From Saprospiraceae bacterium (GTDB taxonomy: Bacteria; Bacteroidota; Bacteroidia; Chitinophagales; Saprospiraceae): 64,000 nt of DNA. Both the position numbers and the translations under genes were made by a program. Where the stretch lies: positions 1 to 64,000 of the forward strand of contig JADZFD010000026.1 in the NCBI GenBank assembly GCA_020850225.1, in the 5' to 3' direction. Shown here piece by piece: positions 1 through 9,722 of this stretch. The notes under the pieces were generated by a model that was not told where the DNA came from, did no database searches, and saw nothing but the letters and a program-made list of their open reading frames with translations. Numbering within the stretch: the first letter of the stretch is position 1; every line of letters starts with the position of its first letter.

Positions 1-204
1 AATCGTTTTAACAGAACAATTATTCTTGTGAGCTAACTGCAAATAGGTCTGTTTACCACTTTTGTATTCTTCCCATATTTGCTCATTATTGATGCGTTGC
101 CCACCTAAAAATTGTTTATTACAGCAGATACATTTATATCGCTGTTTACCTTTTACTAACCCATTTTTCTTAGTAACAGAACTACCGCAGTAAAAGCACT
201 TTTT
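1..204 (-). pseudogene. N-terminal part of IS transposase with CxxC zinc ribbon (InsA-like), cut by window edge, frame broken at A7 tract
   Basis: Minus-strand translation KKCFYCGSSVTKKNGLVKGKQRYKCICCNKQFLGGQRINNEQIWEEYKSGKQTYLQLAHKNNCSVKTI; CxxC...CxxC ribbon. The nearest ATG (210-212) is out of frame by one base because the poly-A tract has 7 A's; TAA lies in frame at 205-207. Not in the supplied ORF track. Confidence 0.6.
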
Positions 205-529
205 TTATTCATAACCTTTGATTGTCCTCAAAGCTAATAATATTAAGCTTTCCAGACGATTTTAGCATCATTTTTGTCCATTAAGCCGATTTTTAGAATA
301 TAGTTTAATTTTATAAATATTTGACATTCAATACATTGTAAAATATTTATATTTTTGTAAACGATTAGATACGTTTGTACACGTAAGTAAACGTATATTA
401 AACGGTTTGTGATATTCGATGCCTCCATCTTTGCAGTGTCAATCGATCGGAAGATCAAAATTTTGTTTCATCCGTCCGCGTTTCTGACATAATATGCAAA
501 CAGATACACGGACACAAATTTTCAATATC

Positions 530-898
530 ATGTTACACAATGTAAAAAATTTAGTACAAATCGTAGGTCATGCAGGTAAAGATGTAGTCCTGACACAATT
601 TGAAAACGGCAATAAGAAAGCCACAGCTGTCATTGCTACCAATGACAATTACAAAGACAAAAACGGTGCATCCGTTAAACGTACAGAATGGCATAAGGTC
701 GTCGCCTGGGGAAAAATGGCGGATGACTTAGCTGCAAGTATCCAAAAAGGGAATGAAGTGGCAATCCACGGTAAATTATCATACCGTACCTATGTGGATG
801 GTAACGGTACATCCAGGTATATCACAGAAATCGTGGTAAATGAGTTTTACAAGATAGCCAGAGTTACAGCAAATGTTGCTGAAGCCATACCTTTTTAA
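530..898 (+). CDS. ssb: Single-stranded DNA-binding protein (start moved to MLHNVKNLVQ; ORF opens at 494)
   Basis: OB-fold SSB signature (VQIVGHAGKDV...KRTEWHKVVAWGKMAD...GKLSYRTY); C-term ends AEAIPF. Confidence 0.85.
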   Translation: MLHNVKNLVQIVGHAGKDVVLTQFENGNKKATAVIATNDNYKDKNGASVKRTEWHKVVAWGKMADDLAASIQKGNEVAIHGKLSYRTYVDGNGTSRYITEIVVNEFYKIARVTANVAEAIPF

Positions 899-968
899 TT
901 TTCCATTTATTTAGTTCTACTTTAAATTTTTATTCATTTTTTTATTAAATTTTCAAAAAACAAATATC

Positions 969-1298
969 ATGTCAAATACACTTAGAAATTCAGTTCAGCT
1001 TATTGGTAATGTAGGAAAGGAAATAGCTGTTATGTCCTTCGAATCTGGTAGCAAAAAAGCATCTATTGTACTCGCCACCAATGAATATTATACCAATAAC
1101 AAAGGTGAAAAGGTAAAGCAAACCGAATGGCACAACCTGACAGCATGGGGGAAGACGGCGGAATTAATGGCGGAATCCCTAACGGTAGGTTCGCAGGTAG
1201 CCATACAAGGTAAACTGACTAATCGCAGTTATCAGGATAAGGACGGCATCACAAAATACGTCACAGAAGTGATTGTCAATGAGTTCTTCAAACTATAA
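969..1298 (+). CDS. ssb: Second SSB paralog, short, no C-terminal tip
   Basis: NSVQLIGNVGKEI...TEWHNLTAWGKTAE...GKLTNRSYQDKDG; ends at FFKL directly after the OB fold. Confidence 0.85.
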   Translation: MSNTLRNSVQLIGNVGKEIAVMSFESGSKKASIVLATNEYYTNNKGEKVKQTEWHNLTAWGKTAELMAESLTVGSQVAIQGKLTNRSYQDKDGITKYVTEVIVNEFFKL

Positions 1299-1481
1299 CA
1301 ATGCAATGAATGTAGCATTTGAGAGATCATAATCCACGATAGAAAAGGATATATCGTAAATAGAAGTATAGATGATTGGGTATCTTTTTAACATGCAGAA
1401 CAAGCTATAAAGGATGTCCGATCATCTAATGCTATTAGCCCAACAATAACTACTGTTATTCATTAAAATACTATCTATTGC

Positions 1482-1665
1482 GAAAAGTGAAAAGTGAATT
1501 TCCCATTACTAATTGCATATTGCCAATACGAATTGCAAATTACATATTGCGAATTGCAAATTTGCCCATTGCCCATTGCCCATTGCCCATTGCCCATTTC
1601 AAATTGCCCATTTCAAATTGCCCATTGCGAATTGCATATTGCCCATTGCATATTACGAATTGCCC
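1482..1665. repeat. Degenerate 7-bp tandem array (ATTGCCC / ATTGCGA / ATTGCAT / ATTGCAA / ATTACGA / ATTTCAA), ~24 ATT-anchored units plus GAAAAGT x2 lead-in
   Basis: Direct read: 1568-1595 is ATTGCCC x4; 1596-1665 = ATTTCAA ATTGCCC ATTTCAA ATTGCCC ATTGCGA ATTGCAT ATTGCCC ATTGCAT ATTACGA ATTGCCC in perfect 7-nt phase. Confidence 0.95.
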
Positions 1666-1736
1666 ACCATTCAAATAAAGTATAAAAACCATCAAAACTA
1701 TTTTATCTTTACAAATCTAATCAGATATCAATATCC

Positions 1737-4700
1737 ATGGATAAACGGGAGCATATAGCGGAAATATATAATGAGGTAAAGAAAACAGATTTGCAGAATG
1801 ACTGGAGTTCAAATCAAAAGAGCAAAATATGGTTTGATTTATTCAATCAGATACTTGAACAGTCAACGAAGGAAGCCAATCTGTATTTTACTACTATATT
1901 TTCAAAACTTGCATATGTTGGTACTAAGTACAGACTCAATAGCAGGATTATGCATTTGAGTCATTTGTTTAGAAAAGGACATCAGCAGGATCTCATAAAA
2001 GAGCATGTTGTCGAAAAATATGCTGTACTGGGCAGATATGTTTGTTGCATATTGCTCAAAGAAGTACATAAAGTAGATGTAGAAGACCATTTGTTGAGCA
2101 TTGATGAAGATGTTTTGAATTTTTTCAATGAGAAAAAGGTGAAGGTAAGTAGTTTCAGGTCTGTGGTTGAAGCTGTTGTTTTTGAGGTAGATACGGATCA
2201 ACAAACCCTCCATTTTTATGAAGAAAATGATCCATCTGTTCCCAAAACTGCCAAATATAATGTCCATAATAAAAACGAATTGTTTACGCCAAATATTGAA
2301 TCTATTACCAAAACATTTCAACTACCGTTGGATGTAAACTTTATTGATACGGATATCGGTGAAGATGGTATATACTATCCGACAGGTTTGGTCATTCAGC
2401 CTGACAGGCTAATGGATGTTACATCTGTCTCATCCTGTTTTAATGATTATGGAGCAGAGCCATTTCTGTATCTTATCAATAAGTTTAAAGCAATTGAAGC
2501 AACGATCCCCATTCTGACGGGTAATCTTGTAAACTACATCCTGGACGAACTGGTTAATGATCCCGCAATAAGTTTTAAAGAAATGGTGCCTAAGTTATTC
2601 AGGTATAATCCATTAGGATTTGCTGTACTGGATGACGACCAGGTTAGATCAGTGCTTTCATCACTTCATGCACAATACAGGCAGTTATTGTATACAGTAC
2701 AAAGTGATTTCAGAAACAAGGAGATAGATAGGGAAAGGATTTTTCTGGAGCCTTCATTTTATTCACGGGATTATGGTATTCAGGGACGATTAGACTTGTT
2801 GCATGTACATAAGGACAGCTCAAGTTCATACGATATTATAGAGTTGAAAAGTGGAAAAACGTTCAGGAAGAATGTGTATGGTATCAATGCAAGTCATTAT
2901 ATACAGACTTTACTGTATGATCTGATGGTCAAATCTGCTTTTCAGCCTAAAACTAAGTCTTTCAATTATATTCTTTACAGTAAGGAAGAGAAAAATTCAT
3001 TGCGATTTGCACCACCGGTACGTACTCAGCAGTATGAAGCACTGAAACTTAGAAATGACCTGATAGCCATAGAATACAAACTTACTGCTGTTCATACCGA
3101 CAACCGTATTTTCGAGTATATAAAACCCGAAAACTTTGAACTATTAAAAGGATTCAATAAAGACGATGTCATCAGTTTCCATAAGATTTATTCAAGCTTA
3201 AATACCTTGCAAAGCAGTTTTTTTAATTATTATACAGCATTTGTTGCAAGGGAGCATTATTTGGCAAAAATCGGTGGAATCAGGGCTGATAAGCAAAATG
3301 GACATGCTGCACTGTGGTTGGAAACAAGAGATGAAAAGGCAGACAGGTTCTCGATTATGGACAAGTTACAGATTCAGGATAACAGGACGAATGACGATCA
3401 TGCGCTAATTACATTTTTAAGATCAGACCAACTTAGTAATCTTGTGGATTTCAGGGTAGGGGATATTGTCGTTCTGTATATCTCTGATGAAAAAACAGTG
3501 AGAGCTGTATTAAAAAATCAGATATTTAAATGTACCATTATCGAACTGAATCAAAATACAGTAACAGTCAAACTCAGAAATAAACAATATAACCAAAGTT
3601 TGTTTACAGGAGATAAAAGGTGGGCACTGGAACCTGATTCGCTGGACTCAGGATTCAATGGTATGTATAAAAATCTATATTCCTGGGCTGCTTCTTCACC
3701 TCACTACAAAGATTTGTATATGGGATTAAGACCACCAGCTTTCGATAACGATAAAAATGAAATTGACTTTTCTGACGGAGTTACGACTAATCAGGGCAGA
3801 TTACTGAATAAAATGTTGCGCGCTAAGGATTACTTCATTTTATGGGGACCTCCGGGTACAGGTAAAACCAGTATGATTTTAAAAAACCTGACGAAATATT
3901 TACATGAAAATACGGAAGAAAATGTCCTGTTACTTGCTTATACCAACAGAGCTGTAGATGAAATATGTGAAGCAGTTTGTAGTATTCACCCCGATTATAT
4001 CCGGTATTTTGTACGTTTGGGATCAAGGAATGCAACTTCACCCAAATTTACACACAATCTTATAGATGAACTTATGGCTGATTTACAATCCCGCAAAGAA
4101 ATTATTGACCAGCTTTCACAGAAACGGATATTTATATCAACAGTAAGCAGCATATTTTCTAAGCCGGAACTATTGAAGCTAAAAAAATTTGACACAGCAA
4201 TCATAGATGAAGCGTCGCAGATACTTGAGCCGATGTTGTGTGGATTACTGTCGAATTTCAGGAGGTTTTTGCTCATAGGTGATCATAAGCAGTTGCCGGC
4301 AGTTGTGGTACAGGATGCTGACCAAAGTACCATAGCTGATGCTGAACTGCAATCGAATGGTTTTTATAATACAAGAGTGTCCATGTTCGAAAGGTTGTAT
4401 ATGCAGTGTGTACAAAAAGGATGGATGGATGCGTACAGTATACTGGATGAACAGGGAAGAATGCATACAGATCTGATGGCTTTCCCCAATTTATATTTTT
4501 ATGATAATCAGTTGCAAGCATTACAGGCTGTAGATAGACTGTATGAATCAGGCTTTTTTAAAAAAATACCAAAGAAATATAACTATTTACAACATAGAAC
4601 AATATTTATAGATACACCCGCAGACAATTCCGTCAATTGGAAGACAAATCATTTTGAAGCCCAAAAATGTATTGAGTTAATCTCAGTTTTAATGGAAACA

Positions 4701-5102
4701 TTCAATATGAATAATAAAGAGATAAATGAAATGTCGGTAGGAATCATTACACCTTATCGTGCACAAATCGCTTTGATTCGTCAGTATCTTGAAAAACATT
4801 TACCGGATATGTTGCCTTTAATTACAGTTGACACTGTGGAACGATATCAGGGAGGAGCCAGAGACATTATTATTATTTCCATGTGTATCAATAAATTAAG
4901 TCAACTGGACAATATGGTTTCATTGTCACAGGAAGGTGTTGACAGGAAGTTGAATGTGGCGCTTACCCGGGCAAAAGAACAGATTGTAATTATAGGAAAC
5001 GAGGACTTATTAAGTAATAATGTTATGTATAATAAATTGATAAACAGCTATCATAAACTTGATTATTATTACTTGAATACACCTTTAACCGTCGAATCAT
5101 AA
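1737..5102 (+). CDS. Dna2-like protein: Cas4/PD-(D/E)XK nuclease domain fused to UPF1-type SF1 helicase
   Basis: GRLDLL...DIIELKSGK...YIQTLLYDLM nuclease motifs; GPPGTGKTSMI Walker A; DEASQ motif II; GDHKQLPAVV; TVERYQGGARDIIIIS; NVALTRAKEQ. Confidence 0.85.
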   Translation: MDKREHIAEIYNEVKKTDLQNDWSSNQKSKIWFDLFNQILEQSTKEANLYFTTIFSKLAYVGTKYRLNSRIMHLSHLFRKGHQQDLIKEHVVEKYAVLGRYVCCILLKEVHKVDVEDHLLSIDEDVLNFFNEKKVKVSSFRSVVEAVVFEVDTDQQTLHFYEENDPSVPKTAKYNVHNKNELFTPNIESITKTFQLPLDVNFIDTDIGEDGIYYPTGLVIQPDRLMDVTSVSSCFNDYGAEPFLYLINKFKAIEATIPILTGNLVNYILDELVNDPAISFKEMVPKLFRYNPLGFAVLDDDQVRSVLSSLHAQYRQLLYTVQSDFRNKEIDRERIFLEPSFYSRDYGIQGRLDLLHVHKDSSSSYDIIELKSGKTFRKNVYGINASHYIQTLLYDLMVKSAFQPKTKSFNYILYSKEEKNSLRFAPPVRTQQYEALKLRNDLIAIEYKLTAVHTDNRIFEYIKPENFELLKGFNKDDVISFHKIYSSLNTLQSSFFNYYTAFVAREHYLAKIGGIRADKQNGHAALWLETRDEKADRFSIMDKLQIQDNRTNDDHALITFLRSDQLSNLVDFRVGDIVVLYISDEKTVRAVLKNQIFKCTIIELNQNTVTVKLRNKQYNQSLFTGDKRWALEPDSLDSGFNGMYKNLYSWAASSPHYKDLYMGLRPPAFDNDKNEIDFSDGVTTNQGRLLNKMLRAKDYFILWGPPGTGKTSMILKNLTKYLHENTEENVLLLAYTNRAVDEICEAVCSIHPDYIRYFVRLGSRNATSPKFTHNLIDELMADLQSRKEIIDQLSQKRIFISTVSSIFSKPELLKLKKFDTAIIDEASQILEPMLCGLLSNFRRFLLIGDHKQLPAVVVQDADQSTIADAELQSNGFYNTRVSMFERLYMQCVQKGWMDAYSILDEQGRMHTDLMAFPNLYFYDNQLQALQAVDRLYESGFFKKIPKKYNYLQHRTIFIDTPADNSVNWKTNHFEAQKCIELISVLMETFNMNNKEINEMSVGIITPYRAQIALIRQYLEKHLPDMLPLITVDTVERYQGGARDIIIISMCINKLSQLDNMVSLSQEGVDRKLNVALTRAKEQIVIIGNEDLLSNNVMYNKLINSYHKLDYYYLNTPLTVES

Positions 5103-5171
5103 TCTGTAATTATTCAACCTATACAAAAGTTTAGGATTCAGTCATATGGGAGGAAAATAAATATATTAAAC

Positions 5172-6131
5172 ATGAATAGAAATTATTACAAAATGTCCCT
5201 ACTGTACAAAGTTTTACATAATTTTGTACTGACAACGTTTCAGCCTTTTGTTATGTCCAGGTTTGTTTATGTTTTTATGGTATGCCTGAGTGTTACAGGT
5301 ACGGTTGCTCAACTTCCTGTTTCTGACTTGTATCTGGCACAGTTGAGTATGGACGAAGGTATTATTTCTATCAATAGGATATCTTATCTGAGTGCATTCA
5401 ATAACGGTGGTTATAATAATCAGGGTTATTATTTTGATGATGATGAATTGTATATTACATCTGCATTTAAAAATGATTCTTTTACGGATATTCTGGCATT
5501 AAATCCTGAAAGAGGTACATTTTATAAAGTGACTGATACAGAAAGAATAAGTGAATTTTCCCCCAAACTGATTCCGGAAACACAGGACTTCTCTACAGTA
5601 AGAATCGAGAAAGATGGTAAAGATCAAAGTCTTTGGCGTTATCCGCTTTCCCGTGAAAATTATGGATACAGATTGTTTCCAAATCTGAAAAATGTTGGGT
5701 ATTATTGTTGGTTGGATGCTTCCAGGGTAGCGATGTTTTTGGTAGGTAAACCTCATGAATTGGTAATTGGTGATATTGGTACGTCAACGGTACAGCATAT
5801 AGTTTCCAATCCTGGTCGTTGCTTCGTATCAGATAAAAAAGATTTGTTGTATTTTGTGGAGAAGATAAGCCCGGATCTGTGGATACTTAAGTCCTTTAAT
5901 ATCAGAACGAAGGACACATATTCTATAACCAAAATGCCTAAGGATGTTGAAGATTTTGATATATTGAAGGATGGTTCCTTCATCTGTCCGACAAAAAGTA
6001 CATTACGGATATTTAATCCCGATTCTGATTTGAAATGGCGGATAGTAGCTGACCTGTCTTATCTGGGTATCAACAATATAAATCGGACTGTATTGAAGGG
6101 CAACCAGTTAATTTTTGTCAATATTAAATAA
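5172..6131 (+). CDS. Hypothetical secreted protein, possible beta-propeller
   Basis: Long ORF with hydrophobic N-terminus (VYVFMVCLSVTGTVAQ); no recognised family. Confidence 0.55.
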   Translation: MNRNYYKMSLLYKVLHNFVLTTFQPFVMSRFVYVFMVCLSVTGTVAQLPVSDLYLAQLSMDEGIISINRISYLSAFNNGGYNNQGYYFDDDELYITSAFKNDSFTDILALNPERGTFYKVTDTERISEFSPKLIPETQDFSTVRIEKDGKDQSLWRYPLSRENYGYRLFPNLKNVGYYCWLDASRVAMFLVGKPHELVIGDIGTSTVQHIVSNPGRCFVSDKKDLLYFVEKISPDLWILKSFNIRTKDTYSITKMPKDVEDFDILKDGSFICPTKSTLRIFNPDSDLKWRIVADLSYLGINNINRTVLKGNQLIFVNIK

Positions 6132-6132
6132 A

Positions 6133-6789
6133 ATGAAACTCAGAAATAATAGCTTTTTAAATCATTATCTTGTTTGGTTTTCATGCTTATCCATCATATT
6201 AATGTCTTGTTTAGCTTCAAAAAATAAATTGAGCTACAATGACGCATTACTACAATACAGAAAAACATATAAGCAGTCATTTTTGGATGATGAACGCGCA
6301 CCTTTGAAGGAAGAAGATTTGGTTCATCTTAATTTTTTTGAACCTGATCCTTCCTGGCGAATGGAATGTACCTGTCAACGTGTACATGATGCAGTGCCCT
6401 TTGAAATGCCTTTGTACAGTAATATTACAAGAACATATATAGTATACAGTATACTGCATTGTAATCATAGGGGACAAAAAATAAGTTTGCATACATACAA
6501 ATCTATAGCACAGCCGTCAAATCCCTTGTACAGTCAGTACCTTTTTCTGCCTTTTAAAGATAATACGAATGGCGAAGAAACTTATGGAGGTGGCAGATAT
6601 ATTGATTTAAAAATTTCGGATATTGTCAACGATAAGGTGATAATAGATTTTAATCATAGCTATAATCCATGGTGTGCTTACAGTGATGGCTACAACTGTC
6701 CTATTCCACCTGTTGAAAATCATTTGTCCATACCTGTCCGTGCAGGTGAGAAAATGTACACAGGCACCTATAAGGAACGAAGCAAATAA
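6133..6789 (+). CDS. DUF1684 family lipoprotein
   Basis: Lipobox-like ILMSCLAS; FLPFKDNTNGEETYGGGRYIDL...DFNHSYNPWCAYSDGYNCPIPPVENHLSIPVRAGE typical of DUF1684. Confidence 0.75.
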   Translation: MKLRNNSFLNHYLVWFSCLSIILMSCLASKNKLSYNDALLQYRKTYKQSFLDDERAPLKEEDLVHLNFFEPDPSWRMECTCQRVHDAVPFEMPLYSNITRTYIVYSILHCNHRGQKISLHTYKSIAQPSNPLYSQYLFLPFKDNTNGEETYGGGRYIDLKISDIVNDKVIIDFNHSYNPWCAYSDGYNCPIPPVENHLSIPVRAGEKMYTGTYKERSK

Positions 6790-6855
6790 TACGATTGAAT
6801 TTATGCAGAACTGAATCTCTTAAGTGTAAATTGTTTCAAAATCAGATTAATCGTT

Positions 6856-7770
6856 CTATTCTAATTTTTGTTGCATATATGTCAGGCCATTTTTTCCCTG
6901 TAACCCGCCGGTATGAATATAAACGATATTACTTCCTTCGGTAAAGTAATTTTTTTCTATAAGATCCATTAATCCATACATCGCTTTACCATTGTATACA
7001 TGGTCAAGTGGTATATTGGTTTCTGTTTCAAACTGGTCGATAAAAGCACATAATTCGGCATTCCATTTTGCATAACCTCCGAAATGATAATCATGATTTA
7101 CAATAAGCAGATGTTCATTCCTGTTATGTGCCAAACGGAGTATTTCATGCTGAAGATGATCACTTTTAAGTGCTGAGAAGCAAATAACTTTAGAAGCAAG
7201 ATTGTCTGAATTCAGTAGTCCTGCCGTTGTACCACCAGTACCGCCGGCTAATACAAAATAATCCGGAGTTGGTATAGGTTCCATAATTATTTCATCCAGA
7301 ATTTCGCCGACACCATACAATGCTAACTCATTCGTACCACCTTCAGGTATGACGGCAGCGCCCGGATATAGATCTATGATCCGCTGTACTTCCAGTGATT
7401 TTTCTTTTAATCTGTAAGCACCTCTTGTTACAGGAATCAGAATCATCCCTGCCTCCGTACAGTATTTCAATGTAGGATTGTTCAAATCCAGTTCACCACG
7501 GATAATACCTATTGCCTGAATTTGAGTATATTGACATGCAGCGGCCAGAGCATGAATATGATTGGAAAAGGCACCGCCGAAAGATATGACCTGAAGAATA
7601 CCTTCACTTTTTAATTTCGTCAGATTATACTTTAATTTTCTGTATTTATTGCCGGAAACCTTATCGTGGATGAGGTCATCACGCTTGATAAACAGATGTA
7701 TGTTCTTTTGCTTTAAAAGTCCATGACTTACTGACTGTAACGGACTGGGTAGTTGTTCTTCAATATCCAT
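6856..7770 (-). CDS. PLP-dependent ACC deaminase / D-cysteine desulfhydrase family protein
   Basis: FIKRDDLIHDKVSGNKYRKLKYNL, SFGGAFSNHIHALAAA, PEGGTNELALYG. Confidence 0.85.
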   Translation of the reverse strand: MDIEEQLPSPLQSVSHGLLKQKNIHLFIKRDDLIHDKVSGNKYRKLKYNLTKLKSEGILQVISFGGAFSNHIHALAAACQYTQIQAIGIIRGELDLNNPTLKYCTEAGMILIPVTRGAYRLKEKSLEVQRIIDLYPGAAVIPEGGTNELALYGVGEILDEIIMEPIPTPDYFVLAGGTGGTTAGLLNSDNLASKVICFSALKSDHLQHEILRLAHNRNEHLLIVNHDYHFGGYAKWNAELCAFIDQFETETNIPLDHVYNGKAMYGLMDLIEKNYFTEGSNIVYIHTGGLQGKNGLTYMQQKLE

Positions 7771-7772
7771 AG

Positions 7773-9539
7773 TTATTGATATTTAATGCGTATAATTACT
7801 GACATTCCTTTTCCGGGTTCACTCTCAGTTTGCATAGTGCCATGAATGAAATTTACTCGTGTTTTGATATTATCCATTCCCATACCTTTTTTTTGCATAC
7901 TGACCTGATCAAAACCTACGCCATCGTCTTCATATTGTATGACAAGTTCATTATCTTCTGAGTTCAGCTGTATCAATATTTCATTGGCATGAGCATGTTT
8001 TAAACTGTTGTTGAGTAGTTCCTGTATGATTCTGTATACGGTTAATGCCATCATCTTGTCCATTTTTTCAGGCATAGCATAGTATTGAAAATCTATATCC
8101 GGATAGTTTTCTCCTTTGAATCTGTTGATTAAATCCTTGATGGCAGGTACCAATCCGAGATTCTGAAGTGAACTCGGTTGCAGGTTTCTGGAGATGGTCC
8201 TTACTTCCGATACGGCAGTATCCAGCAAAGTATGAGCCTGTGTGTAGACCCTTTGATTACTGAGTTGCTGATTGACAGAACCTAGATAATCAAATTGTAA
8301 TTTTATGGCACTGAGTAATCCTCCGAGACTATCATGCAGATCTTTGGCAATCCGTTCTCTTTCGATCTCCTGACCTTCTATCATGGAGCGCATGGAATTA
8401 ATCTTCATATTATCCTCTAATTCCCTGATTTTCTGATGATTGATTTCTTCTTTTTGCTCGTTGATGATCTTGGCAGTCGATATCTGCTGATTATAGAATT
8501 TAACAATAAAATAAACGGACAATAATACTATAAATAGTCCAAAAGCCAGAATATACAGCGAACGACGCTGCATGATATTTTTATTTACCTCATATTCTTT
8601 CTCAATTTTAAGCAACTCGATACTTGTTTGTTTCTCTTTGGTACCATATTTCAGTGCCAGATTATTGAAAGACTCAATTCTGTTTTTGTTAACAATGCTG
8701 TCATTGAGCTGAATGTATTTATATAAATAGTTGTATGCTTCCTGAGGATGTTTGTTGTTGAAATATACTTCAGCGAGCTCTTTATACATTTTCTTTCTCA
8801 ATTCACTGAATGACTGAAAGGGTAATATCAGCAAACTTTTGGAAATATATTTCTCTGCCTTGTAGTAATCACCTTTCTTTTTATTGATGTATCCGATATA
8901 GAATAAACTCTGTGCTACATATTCCTGATTGCGGATTATAGTACTCAGATCGAAGGCCTTAAAAGCCATCACCAATGCACTGTCACTTTCATAAACAGAT
9001 TCATAGGCATCGATTTTTGAAAATAAAATCTTTAGTCCAAGCAGGGTATCCTTCTGTATATAATTAGTATTGCCGGCTTTATTCAGATAATTTAAAGCAA
9101 GATGAAATTCTCCGGATTTAAAGTAGGTCAGATTCAGGTCGTACCAGACTTGTGTAAGTTCTTTAATATGCTTGTCATCCGAATACGCTTCTTCAAGATT
9201 GAGTAAAATTTGGAGTGCATCCCTGTACAAGCCAGCGTCGCGGTATCTGTTGGCTATGGCATGATTGGCTCTCAGGATACCATCATTGTCTTTTAAAGCC
9301 TTAAAATGCGTAATCGCATAATTGTAATATTTCAGTGACTTGTCATATTCTGCAAAATAATCTCCTTCGTAATCACCAAGCAAAATGTATACTTCAGCAA
9401 GTGTCTCATTGTCATTATTACTCCTTGCCAGTTCAAGGATATTGTTAAGCTCCTGGTATGTATATTTTTTATGTCTGTCAAACTCTCCGAAGACAATACA
9501 GTATATTAGTAAACAACATATAGTAAGTATTTTTTTCAA
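7773..9539 (-). CDS. TPR-repeat sensor histidine kinase (HisKA_3/NarX type)
   Basis: TPR-like N-term, one TM segment, ERERIAKDLHDSLGGLLSAIK H-box, ELLNNSLKHAHA N-box, DDGVGFD G-box. Confidence 0.88.
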   Translation of the reverse strand: MKKILTICCLLIYCIVFGEFDRHKKYTYQELNNILELARSNNDNETLAEVYILLGDYEGDYFAEYDKSLKYYNYAITHFKALKDNDGILRANHAIANRYRDAGLYRDALQILLNLEEAYSDDKHIKELTQVWYDLNLTYFKSGEFHLALNYLNKAGNTNYIQKDTLLGLKILFSKIDAYESVYESDSALVMAFKAFDLSTIIRNQEYVAQSLFYIGYINKKKGDYYKAEKYISKSLLILPFQSFSELRKKMYKELAEVYFNNKHPQEAYNYLYKYIQLNDSIVNKNRIESFNNLALKYGTKEKQTSIELLKIEKEYEVNKNIMQRRSLYILAFGLFIVLLSVYFIVKFYNQQISTAKIINEQKEEINHQKIRELEDNMKINSMRSMIEGQEIERERIAKDLHDSLGGLLSAIKLQFDYLGSVNQQLSNQRVYTQAHTLLDTAVSEVRTISRNLQPSSLQNLGLVPAIKDLINRFKGENYPDIDFQYYAMPEKMDKMMALTVYRIIQELLNNSLKHAHANEILIQLNSEDNELVIQYEDDGVGFDQVSMQKKGMGMDNIKTRVNFIHGTMQTESEPGKGMSVIIRIKYQ

Positions 9540-9689
9540 AACAATCTGTCAGCTAATTTTTTTTGTATTTGGCAAAATTAGAATATTCTGTATTAAAATT
9601 TGCATAATCCATAAAAGCAGTATTGTATTTTTTAATTTATAATATTTGATAAATAACATAACTAATTAAATATGAATGAGTATCAAAAT

Positions 9690-9722
9690 AAAAAAGCTCC
9701 CAACTTTTTGAGAGCCTTTTTA
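9690..9722. terminator. Imperfect hairpin with T-rich flanks
   Basis: aaaaaagctcccaactttttgagagccttttt. Confidence 0.5.

Noticed and set aside
243-458. 71-aa minus-strand ORF
   Set aside because: AT-rich low-complexity translation in the promoter region of ssb; no family features.
1482-1665. Possible CRISPR-like array
   Set aside because: Units are 7 bp with no spacers and no cas1/cas2 nearby; the Cas4-like domain belongs to the Dna2-type fusion.
1478-1758. Three overlapping + ORFs (NCPLPIAHCPLPIAH...)
   Set aside because: Translations of the 7-bp array; the period is not a multiple of 3, so all frames stay open and give the same pseudo-peptide.
1902-4521. Several minus-strand ORFs inside the Dna2-like gene
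   Set aside because: Antisense to a well-supported CDS with conserved motifs; composition artefacts.
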